From positions 1 through 64,000 of the forward strand of contig JBKQIF010000153.1 of NCBI GenBank assembly GCA_052148435.1: a DNA stretch of 64,000 nucleotides, in the 5' to 3' direction. The translations under genes were made by a program, and so were the position numbers. The notes below the pieces were generated by a model. That model had not been told where the DNA came from and did not search any database. It saw only the letters and a list, made by a program, of their open reading frames with translations. The stretch comes from JBEKYD01 sp052148435. Lineage in GTDB: Bacteria; Acidobacteriota; Terriglobia; Bryobacterales; Bryobacteraceae. Shown piece after piece: positions 34,972-43,240 of this stretch (the stretch's first letter is position 1; every line of letters starts with the position of its first letter).

Positions 34972-35397
34972 TCACTCGGCGGCGGCGGGCGGAGGAGCGA
35001 TCCGAATGCTGCTGGCGGCCGGCTTGCCGGTGCGGTCCATACCCAGCTCGTAAATCAGCCGTGTACCGGGCCGCAGGTCCGTGGCCAAGCCCTCGGCCAG
35101 CCGCGAAACGTGAAAAAAGATGTCCCGGCCGCCGTCGTCCGGCCGCAGAAAGCCGAAACCCTTGGCTTCGAAATACGTGACCACCGACCCGGACTGGACC
35201 CCGGTGGCAGCTTCCTCGCCGCCCTCGCCGGATTCGCCGCCCTGGTTCGGTTTGCCGGTCTTGTCTCCTACCCCTTGCTTGATCAGAGCCAGGTCTGCCT
35301 CGGTCCACTCCGTGGCGGGTGGCTGCCCGGTGGGCATTTTCAGATCCGGATTCCGCTTCCGGGCCTCTTCAAATAATCGCTTCTGGCGTGCGTTCAA
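34972..35397 (-). CDS. Cold-shock-domain protein with N-terminal extension
   Basis: A 141-aa protein. Residues 70-135 form a cold-shock OB fold: GSVVTYFEAKGFGFLRPDDG (RNP1-like KGFGFL), DIFFHVSRL (RNP2-like) and GTRLIYELGMDRTGKPAA. The first 65 residues (MNARQKRLFEEARKRNPDLK, LALIKQGVGDKTGK) are a charged extension not found in classic CspA. It probably binds single-stranded RNA. It is upstream of ffh by about 50 nt, same strand. Confidence 0.88.
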   Translation of the reverse strand: MNARQKRLFEEARKRNPDLKMPTGQPPATEWTEADLALIKQGVGDKTGKPNQGGESGEGGEEAATGVQSGSVVTYFEAKGFGFLRPDDGGRDIFFHVSRLAEGLATDLRPGTRLIYELGMDRTGKPAASSIRIAPPPAAAE

Positions 35398-35442
35398 TCG
35401 GAGATCCTCAAAATTTCCGTGCGCTCCTGAAACTCCTTGTGC

Positions 35443-35673
35443 TTAGACGGTAGCAGCAGCGGCAACCTTCCTCTTCCGGGTTCCCTTCTTCTCGGCTGGC
35501 GGCTGACGGTCGCTCTTTTTCAAGCTGACCAGCACCAGATCCTTAACGAACTTTTTCTCGCCGTGATCGTCGAACTTAATCACGATCCGTTCTTCGTTGC
35601 TGGACATCACCGTGCCCAATCCGAATTTATCGTGCTCGACTTGGGCACCTTGGGAATATGTATTGGCAGCCAT
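35443..35673 (-). CDS. Small Tudor-like (PcrA/UvrD C-terminal type) protein
   Basis: A 76-aa protein. YSQGAQVEHDKFGLGTVMSS, IVIKFDDHGEKKFVKDLVLV matches the small Tudor-like domain at the C-terminus of UvrD/PcrA helicases, which contacts RNA polymerase. A Lys/Arg tail (EKKGTRKRKVAAAATV) follows. Here the domain stands alone. The role may be binding of RNA polymerase or nucleic acid, inferred from the domain. Confidence 0.78.
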   Translation of the reverse strand: MAANTYSQGAQVEHDKFGLGTVMSSNEERIVIKFDDHGEKKFVKDLVLVSLKKSDRQPPAEKKGTRKRKVAAAATV

Positions 35674-35876
35674 GGCTTGCTAACGCGTCGCTCCTCGGTT
35701 GAATTGCGCGGAAAACGGGGAAAACAATGTTCGAACGGTAAGGCGCGCGATTGGAATGAAACACAATGGACACCAGTAGTATAACAGAGCGCGGCTCCCC
35801 CTGTCGAACCTGGAATCGTTGCCGTATCCCCGACTCGGTCCCGCGCGGCGGCGTTTTTCGGAGGATACTGAAACCT

Positions 35877-38800
35877 ATGCGTCCGTTCATAAGCGTGCTT
35901 CTGCTTGCGGCCTCGATAGCCTGCGCCCAGACTGGACATCTGCTGTTACGCAAACCGGCGTTGAGCAGGACCCGGATCGTGTTTACCTACGCGGGCGATT
36001 TGTGGAGCGTGCCGCGCGAAGGCGGCGAGGCCAGGCGGCTCACCGCGGACCCGGGTGTGGAAACGTCGGCGGCGTTCTCACCGGACGGGTCGACCATCGC
36101 GTTCACCGGCGAATACGACGGCAACGTGGACGTCTTCGTAATTCCGGCGGCGGGCGGGCTGCCGCGGCGGCTGACTTTCCATCCGGGCCGCGACGAAACC
36201 GTCGGCTGGACGCCGGACGGCAAGCGCGTGCTGTTCCGCTCGCATCGCGCGGTTCCCAATGACGGCAACCGGCTTTACACGATGCCTGTTGAAGGCCACG
36301 GGCTGCCGGAGGAACTGCCGCTGCCGATAGCCGAAGAAGGCTCGTACTCGGCCGACGGCTCGCACCTGGCATACGTGCCCCTGTTCCAGTGGCAGGATGC
36401 ATGGAAGCGGTACCGCGGCGGCCAGACGCGCAAGATCTGGATCGCCAACCTGGCGGATTCGAGCGTGGTTCCCATTCCTCGCGACAACTCCAACGATTTC
36501 GACCCGATGTGGGTGGGCGACCGCATCTATTTCCTTTCCGACCGCGAAGGGCCGGTGACGCTGTTCTTCTATGACACCAGGTCGAAGAAAGTCACGCGCG
36601 CCATCGAGAACCACGGGCTGGATTTCAAATCCGCTTCGGCTGGGCCGGAGGCGATCGTGTACGAGCAGTTCGGCTCGCTGCATTTATATGACTTGAGGAC
36701 CGGGCAGACCAAGGAGGTTGCGGTCACCCTGGCTGGCGATCTGCCGGAGCTGCGGCCTCACTACGTCAACATCGCCAAGCGCCTCGCCAACGCCGACATA
36801 TCGCCCAACGGGGCGCGAGCCGTCTTCGAAGCGCGGGGTGAGATCGTCACCGTTCCGGCCGAAAAGGGCGACCCGCGCAATCTGACCCAGAGCCCGGCGG
36901 TGATGGAGCGGGAGCCGCGCTGGTCGCCCGATGGCCAGAGCATCGCCTACCTTTCCGACGAATCGGGCGACTACGCGCTGCACGTCCGCAACCAGGACGG
37001 ATCGGGAGAGGTGAAGAAGATTCCGTTGGGCGCCAAGGCGTTCTATTCCTCGCCGAACTGGTCGCCGGACAGCCGGAAGATCGCTTACCTGGACAACCAC
37101 AGCCACCTCTTCTATATCGACGTGGAGCGAAAGACCCCGGTGCTGGTGGAGACCGACTACTACGCTAACGGCAAAGGTCTTGCCGCCGCTTGGTCGCCGG
37201 ACAGCCAGTGGCTGGCGTACTCGAAGACGCTCAAGAGCCACATGCAGGCGATTTATCTCTACTCGCTGGCGGACGGCAAAGCGACACAGGTGACCGACGG
37301 CTTGAGCGACGCCGAAAGTCCGGTCTTCGACAAGAACGGCAAGTATCTCTATTTCGCCGCCAGCACCAACTCGGGCGCGGCCATGCAGCCCGACATTGAG
37401 AGCTTTGCGCGGCCGGTGACGGCCAGTGTGTACGTGGTGGTGCTGTCCAGGACCGAAGCCTCGCCGTTGGCGCCGGAGAGCGACGACGAGAAAAAGGCAG
37501 AGGCCAAGAAGGACGAGCCGAAGAAAGACGACGCCAAGAAAGACGATCAAGACAAAGACCAGGACAAGAGCGCGAACAAGGTGGAGGTAAAGGTGGATCT
37601 GGAGAACATCGGCCAGCGCATTCTGCCGCTGCCGATGCCTGCGCGGCGTTACATTGGACTCGCCGCGGGCAAGGCTGGCGTGGTCTATGCGGCCGAAGGG
37701 CCGGCGCCGGGAACGCCTGAGCCATTTGCCGTCGCCGTCCATCGTTTCGATCTGAACAAGCGCAAGACGGACACGGTGTTGCGCGGCGTCAGCAACGTGC
37801 AGGTATCGTTCACGGGCGAGAAGCTGCTCTACCAACAGGGTGACAAGTGGACCATTGCCGATGCGCCGGCGCCGCCCGCGGACAGCTCCGACGGGCCGCC
37901 CGCCAAACCGGGGAACGAGAAAGCCCTGAAAACCGCCGAACTGGAGGTGAAGGTGGACCCGGCCGCGGAATGGAAACAGATGTTCCACGAGGCTTGGCGG
38001 ATCGAACGCGATTTCTTTTACGATCCGCATTACCACGGCCTGGACATCGAGGCCGCCGAAGAGCGTTACGGCGCGTACCTGAGCGGCCTGGCGTCGCGCG
38101 ACGATCTCAACTACCTTTTCACCGAAATGCTCGGCAACATCACCGTGGGGCACATGTTTCTGCGCGGCGGCGACCGGCCGGAGGTGAAGCATGTTTCCAC
38201 GGGGTTGCTGGGCGCCGACTACAAAATCGAAAACGGGCGGTACCGGTTCGCCCATGTGTATAACGGCGAGAACTGGAATCCCGATACCAAGGCGCCGCTG
38301 ACGCAGCCGGGCGTCAACGTGACGGCTGGGGATTACCTGCTGGCCGTGAACGGGCGGGAACTGCACGCCGCCGACAACATCTACAGCTTCTTCGAGGCGA
38401 CGGCGGGCAAGACGGTGCTGCTGCGGGTGGGCGCCGACCCGGGAGGCGCCAACGCCCGCGAGGTGAAAGTCGTGCCGGTGGACAACGAGTCGGGGCTGCG
38501 GCACCTGGAGTGGATGGAAGAGAACCGGCGCAAAGTGGATCAGGCCACCAATCACCGCGTGGCTTACGTTTACATGCCCGACACTAGCGTGGGTGGTTAC
38601 ACCAATTTTATGCGCTACTTCTTCGCGCAGGTGGACAAGGATGCGGTGATCGTCGACGAGCGGTTCAATCACGGTGGAGCGTTGGCCACCGATATCATCG
38701 AGTATCTTGAGCGCAAGCCGATGAGCGTGGGAACCACGCGCGACGGCGCGGATTTTGTGCAGCCGCAGGGCGCCATCTTTGGACCGAAGGTGATGATCAT

Positions 38801-39161
38801 CAATGAATTCGCGGGTTCCGGCGGCGACGCCATGCCGTGGTACTTCAAGCGCGCGGGCGTGGGCAAGCTGGTCGGCGAGCGCACCTGGGGCGGCTTGGTG
38901 GGGCTGAATGGCTTCCCCGAGCTGATGGATGGCGGCGTGGTGTTCGCTCCCAACGCGGCGATCTGGAATCCGAACGGAACCTTCGATGTGGAGAACCGAG
39001 GCGTGGCCCCGGACATCGAGGTGCAACTCGACCCGGCGGCGGTGCGGCGGGGCCGCGATCCGCAACTCGAGAAAGCCATTGAAGTGGTGATGCAGGAACT
39101 CGCCGCCAACCCCCCGCCGCAGTTCAAGCGGCCGCCGTACCCGAACTATCAGAAAAAGTAA
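35877..39161 (+). CDS. Tricorn-like S41 protease, secreted
   Basis: A 1094-aa exported protein (signal MRPFISVLLLAASIACAQT). Residues 25-560 are beta-propeller WD40/TolB-like blades (IVFTYAGDLWSVPREGGEAR, SPDGSTIAFTGEYDG, WSPDGQSIAYLSDESGDYAL). A Lys/Asp/Glu-rich linker spans about residues 535-565. Then come the helical core C1 domain, a PDZ-like domain (VTAGDYLLAVNGRELHAADN) and the C2 domain with NEFAGSGGDAMPW (catalytic Ser), NITVGHMFLRG (His region) and ENRGVAPDIEV (Glu). It should trim peptides to short products in the periplasm. GGAGGA lies 11 nt upstream of the ATG; the frame is open further upstream but the signal peptide fixes the start. Confidence 0.94.
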   Translation: MRPFISVLLLAASIACAQTGHLLLRKPALSRTRIVFTYAGDLWSVPREGGEARRLTADPGVETSAAFSPDGSTIAFTGEYDGNVDVFVIPAAGGLPRRLTFHPGRDETVGWTPDGKRVLFRSHRAVPNDGNRLYTMPVEGHGLPEELPLPIAEEGSYSADGSHLAYVPLFQWQDAWKRYRGGQTRKIWIANLADSSVVPIPRDNSNDFDPMWVGDRIYFLSDREGPVTLFFYDTRSKKVTRAIENHGLDFKSASAGPEAIVYEQFGSLHLYDLRTGQTKEVAVTLAGDLPELRPHYVNIAKRLANADISPNGARAVFEARGEIVTVPAEKGDPRNLTQSPAVMEREPRWSPDGQSIAYLSDESGDYALHVRNQDGSGEVKKIPLGAKAFYSSPNWSPDSRKIAYLDNHSHLFYIDVERKTPVLVETDYYANGKGLAAAWSPDSQWLAYSKTLKSHMQAIYLYSLADGKATQVTDGLSDAESPVFDKNGKYLYFAASTNSGAAMQPDIESFARPVTASVYVVVLSRTEASPLAPESDDEKKAEAKKDEPKKDDAKKDDQDKDQDKSANKVEVKVDLENIGQRILPLPMPARRYIGLAAGKAGVVYAAEGPAPGTPEPFAVAVHRFDLNKRKTDTVLRGVSNVQVSFTGEKLLYQQGDKWTIADAPAPPADSSDGPPAKPGNEKALKTAELEVKVDPAAEWKQMFHEAWRIERDFFYDPHYHGLDIEAAEERYGAYLSGLASRDDLNYLFTEMLGNITVGHMFLRGGDRPEVKHVSTGLLGADYKIENGRYRFAHVYNGENWNPDTKAPLTQPGVNVTAGDYLLAVNGRELHAADNIYSFFEATAGKTVLLRVGADPGGANAREVKVVPVDNESGLRHLEWMEENRRKVDQATNHRVAYVYMPDTSVGGYTNFMRYFFAQVDKDAVIVDERFNHGGALATDIIEYLERKPMSVGTTRDGADFVQPQGAIFGPKVMIINEFAGSGGDAMPWYFKRAGVGKLVGERTWGGLVGLNGFPELMDGGVVFAPNAAIWNPNGTFDVENRGVAPDIEVQLDPAAVRRGRDPQLEKAIEVVMQELAANPPPQFKRPPYPNYQKK

Positions 39162-39167
39162 CATGGC

Positions 39168-39185
39168 GCAGGCGCTCTCGCCTGC
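39168..39185. repeat. Hairpin just after the tricorn stop
   Basis: GCAGGCG-CTCT-CGCCTGC is a perfect 7-bp stem with 4-nt loop, 7 nt after the stop codon and preceded by ATGGC. It belongs to the (G)TGGC-framed palindromes and could be a terminator, though no U-run follows. Confidence 0.55.
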
Positions 39186-39250
39186 AGCGCCGGGATTCCG
39201 AACTCCTGATCTCGTGGCGTTGGCTTGAGCCAGGTCTCGGTGACCCGGAG

Positions 39251-39345
39251 GTGGGACAGACCATCGTTTTTCGTGGTCTGTCGGGCCGGCCCTCGCCAGG
39301 CAGGCCAGAACCGGCCGACAGACGACAAAAAACGACGTCCCACCC
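39251..39345. repeat. Two inverted copies of the CCCACC palindromic repeat
   Basis: Copy one (39251-39285) reads GTGGGACAGACCA, loop, TGGTCTGTCGG. Copy two (39315-39345) is inverted: CCGACAGACGAC, A-run, GTCCCACCC. The pair lies in the 300-nt gap before mntA, which otherwise holds no gene. Confidence 0.7.
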
Positions 39346-39360
39346 AGCTTCCCGCACCGA
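39337..39360 (+). repeat. 24-nt direct repeat, left copy
   Basis: GTCCCACCCAGCTTCCCGCA plus CCGA; an identical 24-nt copy is at 40031-40054. The pair brackets the mntA-hepT module. Confidence 0.85.
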
Positions 39361-39465
39361 TCGGTGTGTCCGCAGCGTCCTTTCCCCAGCGCCCTCGAAG
39401 ATGCGACGGATTCGGTGTGGAAGTGGAATATGCCAAGGACTTGACGGACAATAAAAGGTAAGGTC

Positions 39466-39762
39466 ATGGTGATGACGCTGGACATGCTGCGAGTGGAAAA
39501 GAGAGCTGAGATCCTGCGCCTTGCCGGGTTGCATGGTTGCCGTAATGTTCGCGTGTTCGGCTCGGTGGCTTCGGGCGAGAACAAGCCCGGTAGCGATGTC
39601 GATTTCCTTGTGGACCTGGAGAAAGGCCGCGGACTGCTCGATATGGGTGGTCTCCTCTCGGATCTAGAGGACTTACTGGGCGTTGAGGTCGACCTGGTGG
39701 AATCCGGCGGCATTCATCCCTACATTTGGAGCCGTGTCCTTGCCGAGGCCAAACCGCTGTAA
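39466..39762 (+). CDS. mntA: MntA-type minimal nucleotidyltransferase antitoxin
   Basis: A 98-aa protein of the DNA polymerase beta-like minimal nucleotidyltransferase family. VRVFGSVASGENKPGSDVDF contains the GSxxxG and SDxD active-site motif, and DLLGVEVDLVESGGIHPYI supplies the third acidic position. In HepT/MntA modules the enzyme AMPylates the HepT RNase and so neutralises it. The next gene is hepT, 6 nt downstream. The start could be the second Met (39472). Confidence 0.93.
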   Translation: MVMTLDMLRVEKRAEILRLAGLHGCRNVRVFGSVASGENKPGSDVDFLVDLEKGRGLLDMGGLLSDLEDLLGVEVDLVESGGIHPYIWSRVLAEAKPL

Positions 39763-39768
39763 GCTGTT

Positions 39769-40059
39769 ATGCCAGCCAAGGACCCACTGGTCTACGTCAT
39801 GCGCATCCGCGATTCCTGCCGTCGCATCGCGGAGTATACGAATGCCGGCGACGACTGGACCTCCCAACCAATGATCATGGACGCTATCTACCGCAACATC
39901 ACAATCATCGGCGAAGCCGCCCGCAAACTCGATGGCTCCTTTCAGCGGGCGCACCCGCACATTCCGTGGTCTGGCATTATCGGTGCTCGGAACATCGTCA
40001 TGCACGCCTACGAGACGTCCGTCCACGTCCGTCCCACCCAGCTTCCCGCACCGACGTGA
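39769..40059 (+). CDS. hepT: HepT-like toxin, C-terminally truncated
   Basis: A 96-aa protein. DPLVYVMRIRDSCRRIAEYT, MDAIYRNITIIGEAARKL and PHIPWSGIIGARNIVMHAYE match HepT HEPN ribonucleases up to and including the catalytic R-x4-H-x-Y (RNIVMHAY). After Glu82 (40014) the frame enters repeat DNA and ends TSVHVRPTQLPAPT, so about 25-30 residues of the last helix seen in full HepT proteins are replaced. Target Tyr and catalytic residues remain, but stability and toxicity are doubtful. The stop codon lies inside the 64-nt repeat copy c. Confidence 0.85.
   Translation: MPAKDPLVYVMRIRDSCRRIAEYTNAGDDWTSQPMIMDAIYRNITIIGEAARKLDGSFQRAHPHIPWSGIIGARNIVMHAYETSVHVRPTQLPAPT
40031..40054 (+). repeat. 24-nt direct repeat, right copy
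   Basis: Identical to 39337-39360. It overlaps the 3' end of the truncated hepT frame and runs straight into the 64-nt repeat copy c. Confidence 0.85.
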
Positions 40060-40115
40060 GCCCTTGGCGAAAATTGCGAATACGTCGGAGCGCTCTGACA
40101 TATCCACGGTTTTCG
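40052..40115 (+). repeat. 64-nt interspersed repeat, copy c
   Basis: Third copy of the GACGTGAGCCCTTGG / GTCGGAGCGCTC element (others at 367-430 and 714-777), again adjacent to a truncated gene. Confidence 0.85.
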
Positions 40116-40142
40116 CCTTTCCGGTGAGGTTTCGCGGCCGGC

Positions 40143-41294
40143 TTACTCTCCCGCTTCCTTCCCGATCCGCTCCAGCATCTCCGGGATTTCGAATACCGCC
40201 CGGTTGTTCTGGCGCCCGGTGGCGGCGCGATACCGGGCATATGCCGCCGGCGCCAGCATCCCGTCCACCGCTTCGGCGATCCCGCGGAAGTTCTTCAACA
40301 CCACACCGACACCCTGCTCCCGCACCCAATCGGCGTTGTAGCGTTCTTGTGGCAGAGTCCAGGCGTTGCGCTCCACAATCGCCGGAAGCCGCATGGCCAC
40401 GGCCTCGCTGATGCTGCCGGGGCCGGGCTTGCCAATGAAGTAGTCGGCAAGCTGCATGTAGCGCGGGATCTCCTCGGTGAAACCCTCGACAAACAGCGGT
40501 GCCGGGTGCGGCATCGCCCTCAGCCCGTCGCGCAGGCGGGCGTTGTGGCCGCAGATCAAAATCAACTGGCGCTCGGGCAGGCGCGCCGCGATTTCGCGCA
40601 TCGCCGCCGAGCCCTGCCCGCCGAACAGCACCAATCCGACCGGCCGGTCCGGATCGAAACCCAGCGCCCGCCGCGCCCGCGAGCGCTCTTCGGCCGCCAG
40701 CGGAGCGGCGTCGTAGAATCGCGGGCTCAGGATCATTCCGGAAGTGCGCAGCACTTTGCCCGCGGCATGGCCCAGCGCCTGCGCCTGCTCCACCGCCTTC
40801 GCCGAGCCGCAGATGAAACGCTGCTCCTGGAGGCCGCCGGCGAAAGGCTCGATCCAGAAGTGCGGCGGGTAATCGGCGATGTCGGTGAGCACCGTCACCA
40901 GGGGCGTCCCCGGCAGTGCATGGCGCAGGCTCTGGCATAGCGCGCGATTGAAATTCGGAATCAGCGAGACCACCATGTCCGGCCGGCTGCGGCGCCAGTA
41001 TTCTTCGAGCAGGCGCACCTGGCGGCGGTGAAACAGGCGAATTACGGCGTGCATCCCCGCCGTCAGCTCGGCCGAGCCGAGCGTCCAGCCCTTTTTCAAC
41101 ATCAAATTGTAAAGGTCCTGTAACCTGAGGCCGGTGAGCTTGCGAAAGACGTCGATCTCGTCCAGCAACTCCTGCAGGTTCATCAGCCGGACTTCCATCG
41201 GCCGCGCCTGGCGCTCAATGGCTTCCCGCAGCGCGCAGGCGGCCGCGCGATGGCCGCCGCCCGCGTCGAAAAACACGAAGTCCACGCGCATCAT
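40143..41294 (-). CDS. Glycolipid glycosyltransferase, MGDG synthase-like (GT28)
   Basis: A 383-aa glycosyltransferase of the MurG/MGDG-synthase type, expected to move a hexose from a UDP-sugar to diacylglycerol at the membrane. The N-domain has VDFVFFDAGGGHRAAACALR (GGGH loop), and TVLTDIADYPPHFWIEPFAG is typical of processive diacylglycerol glucosyltransferases. The C-domain has LVLFGGQGSAAM, ICGHNARLRDGL, FTEEIPRYMQLADYFIGKPG and GSISEAVAM, the nucleotide-sugar site. It is divergent from the PHP-PAP2 gene pair, which suggests a lipid-linked pathway. Confidence 0.85.
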   Translation of the reverse strand: MMRVDFVFFDAGGGHRAAACALREAIERQARPMEVRLMNLQELLDEIDVFRKLTGLRLQDLYNLMLKKGWTLGSAELTAGMHAVIRLFHRRQVRLLEEYWRRSRPDMVVSLIPNFNRALCQSLRHALPGTPLVTVLTDIADYPPHFWIEPFAGGLQEQRFICGSAKAVEQAQALGHAAGKVLRTSGMILSPRFYDAAPLAAEERSRARRALGFDPDRPVGLVLFGGQGSAAMREIAARLPERQLILICGHNARLRDGLRAMPHPAPLFVEGFTEEIPRYMQLADYFIGKPGPGSISEAVAMRLPAIVERNAWTLPQERYNADWVREQGVGVVLKNFRGIAEAVDGMLAPAAYARYRAATGRQNNRAVFEIPEMLERIGKEAGE

Positions 41295-41410
41295 TCAGTT
41301 CCGATTGTGCCATGCCGCGCCGCGCCGCGCCGGTTCAAAAAACAGAACGATTAACCCATGTTTTTTCCGTCCGTCACGGTACTGTAGCCGTTCCGGGGCT
41401 ACAAATAGGC

Positions 41411-42298
41411 ATGCGCTGCGATCTGCACGTGCACACTCGGCACTCCGGCATGTGCGGCGTGCCCCTGCTCGGAGCCATATGCCGCGAGAGCTACAACCAC
41501 CCCCACGCGGTCTACCAAAAGCTCAAGCGGCTCGGCATGGACCTGGTGACCGTCACCGACCACGATTCCATCGGCGCGGCCGAAGCGCTCCGCTCCCGGC
41601 CCGATTTCTTCTTGAGCGAGGAAGTCACCTGCAGGCTGCCCACCGGCACCCAATTGCACGTGGGCGTCTACGACATCACCGAGCGCGACCATATCGAGTT
41701 GGATCGCCGGCGCGGCGATTTCGAATCGTTGACGGCGTACCTCGACGAGCGCGGACTGTTCTACAGCGCCAATCACGTCTTTTCCAGCCTGACCGGCCGC
41801 CGCGCGCTCGAGGATTTCGAATTGTTTGCCACCGCCTTCCCGGCCATCGAGACCCGCAACGGCCACATGCTGGCGTGCGCCAACTCCAGCGCCTCGCTGC
41901 TGGCCGATTGGTCGGCGCGGGCGGAGGTCGGCGGCAGCGACGCCCACGCCATGCGGTCGGTCGGTTGCGCGTATACGGTAGTGCCCGGGGCGCGCGACAA
42001 ACGCGAGTTTCTGGAAGGCCTGCGGCGCGGCCGCGGCCGCGTGCGCGGCCAGGTGGGCGGCGTCTGGAAACTCACCCGCGACGTGCTCGCCATCGGCCGC
42101 AATATGGTACGGGAAAACCCATGCACGCTGCCGGTGGCCGCGCTGGGAGTGGCGGTCCCTGTGGTAATACTCGGAAACTATATAGTAGAGAACGCGTTTG
42201 CGCGCTGGTGGATGGCACAATGCCGCCGGGCGCGCGCGCGAGGGAGCTGGCAAGCCGAAGCCGGCCGGGCCGTCCCCGTGGCCGAGGTGCTGTCGTGA
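41411..42298 (+). CDS. PHP-domain metal-dependent hydrolase
   Basis: A 295-aa protein. The PHP metal motifs are DLHVHTRHS at the very N-terminus, VTVTDHDSIGAAEAL, ETRNGHMLACANS and VGGSDAHAMRSVG, all intact. The C-terminal 60 residues include a hydrophobic helix (TLPVAALGVAVPVVILGNYI), suggesting membrane association, which is unusual for PHP phosphoesterases. The ATG at 41411 was chosen because the first motif starts at once. It overlaps the PAP2 gene by four bases (GTGA). Confidence 0.85.
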   Translation: MRCDLHVHTRHSGMCGVPLLGAICRESYNHPHAVYQKLKRLGMDLVTVTDHDSIGAAEALRSRPDFFLSEEVTCRLPTGTQLHVGVYDITERDHIELDRRRGDFESLTAYLDERGLFYSANHVFSSLTGRRALEDFELFATAFPAIETRNGHMLACANSSASLLADWSARAEVGGSDAHAMRSVGCAYTVVPGARDKREFLEGLRRGRGRVRGQVGGVWKLTRDVLAIGRNMVRENPCTLPVAALGVAVPVVILGNYIVENAFARWWMAQCRRARARGSWQAEAGRAVPVAEVLS

Positions 42299-42831
42299 CG
42301 CTCCCGCAAGCCATGCTGAGTTTCATCTCGCACCGCGACCATAGCCTGATGCGCCGCGTCAACCGCTGGCCGGCGCCGCGCTGGATCCGCGTGTGGATGA
42401 TCTGCGCCACCCGCGGCGGCGACGGCTGGTTGTGGTATGCGCTCGGTTGCATCATCCTGCTGTTCGGCGGCGCCGGCCGGTTCCGCGCCACCGGCGCGGC
42501 GGCCCTGGCGGCCGGCGTGGGCATCGCCGTCTTTCTCAAGATCAAAAAGGCCACCGGCCGCAAGCGCCCCCTGGAGCCTCACTGCTGGGCTACGCTGCTG
42601 CCGCCCGACCAGTTCTCGTTTCCCTCCGGCCACACCATCACGGCCTTCGCCGTAGCGGGATCGCTGGCGCACTTCTACCCCGACCTCCTGGTGGGCTTGC
42701 TGTTCTGCGCTCTCAGCGTGGCCGCCTCGCGCATCCTGCTCGGCATGCACTTCCTCAGCGACGTAATTGCCGGCGCGCTCATCGGCTGCCTGCTGGCTTA
42801 CGGCTCGACCAGCCTGCTGCACCTGCTGTAA
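42295..42831 (+). CDS. PAP2-family phosphatase
   Basis: A 178-aa membrane phosphatase. The three PAP2 signature blocks are present: KKATGRKRP, FPSGHT and SRILLGMHFLSD (S-R-x5-H-x3-D). About four to five hydrophobic helices surround them. It probably dephosphorylates undecaprenyl pyrophosphate, phosphatidate or another lipid phosphate. The GTG start overlaps the PHP stop codon; the ATG at 42313 is an alternative. Pairing with a PHP hydrolase and the nearby glycolipid synthase suggests membrane lipid remodelling. Confidence 0.9.
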   Translation: MTLPQAMLSFISHRDHSLMRRVNRWPAPRWIRVWMICATRGGDGWLWYALGCIILLFGGAGRFRATGAAALAAGVGIAVFLKIKKATGRKRPLEPHCWATLLPPDQFSFPSGHTITAFAVAGSLAHFYPDLLVGLLFCALSVAASRILLGMHFLSDVIAGALIGCLLAYGSTSLLHLL

Positions 42832-42835
42832 CCGT

Positions 42836-42871
42836 AGCTGATCGCTGAATGCCGATCGCAGAGAGCTTGCC
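42836..42871. repeat. GATCGCTGA repeat
   Basis: AGCTGATCGCTGAATGCCGA followed by TCGCAGAGAGCTT. It is a degenerate member of the family at 33483, 43632 and 55807, placed between the PAP2 gene and the antitoxin end. Confidence 0.6.
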
Positions 42872-42901
42872 GTCCCAGCCGCGAGGCTGGAGAAGGTCTT
42901 T

Positions 42902-43240
42902 TCAAGTGGCGCCTCCGGCCGATTGCCGTCGCAGCGAAAGCGCGAACCGGACGCCCTCCGTTTTTTGTAACGCGGTGAGGATGCTGGAAAGATTGGCGGC
43001 GGAGGGACTGCCCTTTGGACCCAGCATTCGCATCAGGCTCTTGGCGGGGATGTGCGTGCGTTTCTCAAGGCTCTGAAATCCGGTTGTCGCGTTGACGTAG
43101 TCGCGTAGGACAGCCTTGCCGGTCGCAAGGTCCCCGTTGATGACACACTCGACGGCCTCGCGTAGAAGAGCTTGACGGAAATCCGGATCGCGCTGCGCCC
43201 GCGCCCGGATGGTTTCCTTGAAGTCGTGTGTTAGGGGCAT
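42902..43240 (-). CDS. HigA-like addiction-module antitoxin
   Basis: A 112-aa protein with an XRE-type helix-turn-helix near the C-terminus (GFQSLEKRTHIPAKSLMRML, GPKGSPSAANLSSILTAL). The layout is that of antidote proteins encoded directly downstream of RelE-like killer proteins (HI1420 type). The ATG follows the toxin stop codon without a gap. It likely binds the toxin and represses the operon. Confidence 0.9.
   Translation of the reverse strand: MPLTHDFKETIRARAQRDPDFRQALLREAVECVINGDLATGKAVLRDYVNATTGFQSLEKRTHIPAKSLMRMLGPKGSPSAANLSSILTALQKTEGVRFALSLRRQSAGGAT

Noticed and set aside
36684..39713. Open frame of about 1000 codons on the minus strand opposite the tricorn gene
   Set aside because: The product is His/Arg-rich with no domain, and the plus-strand frame encodes a clear tricorn protease. 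High third-position GC makes long antisense frames common here.
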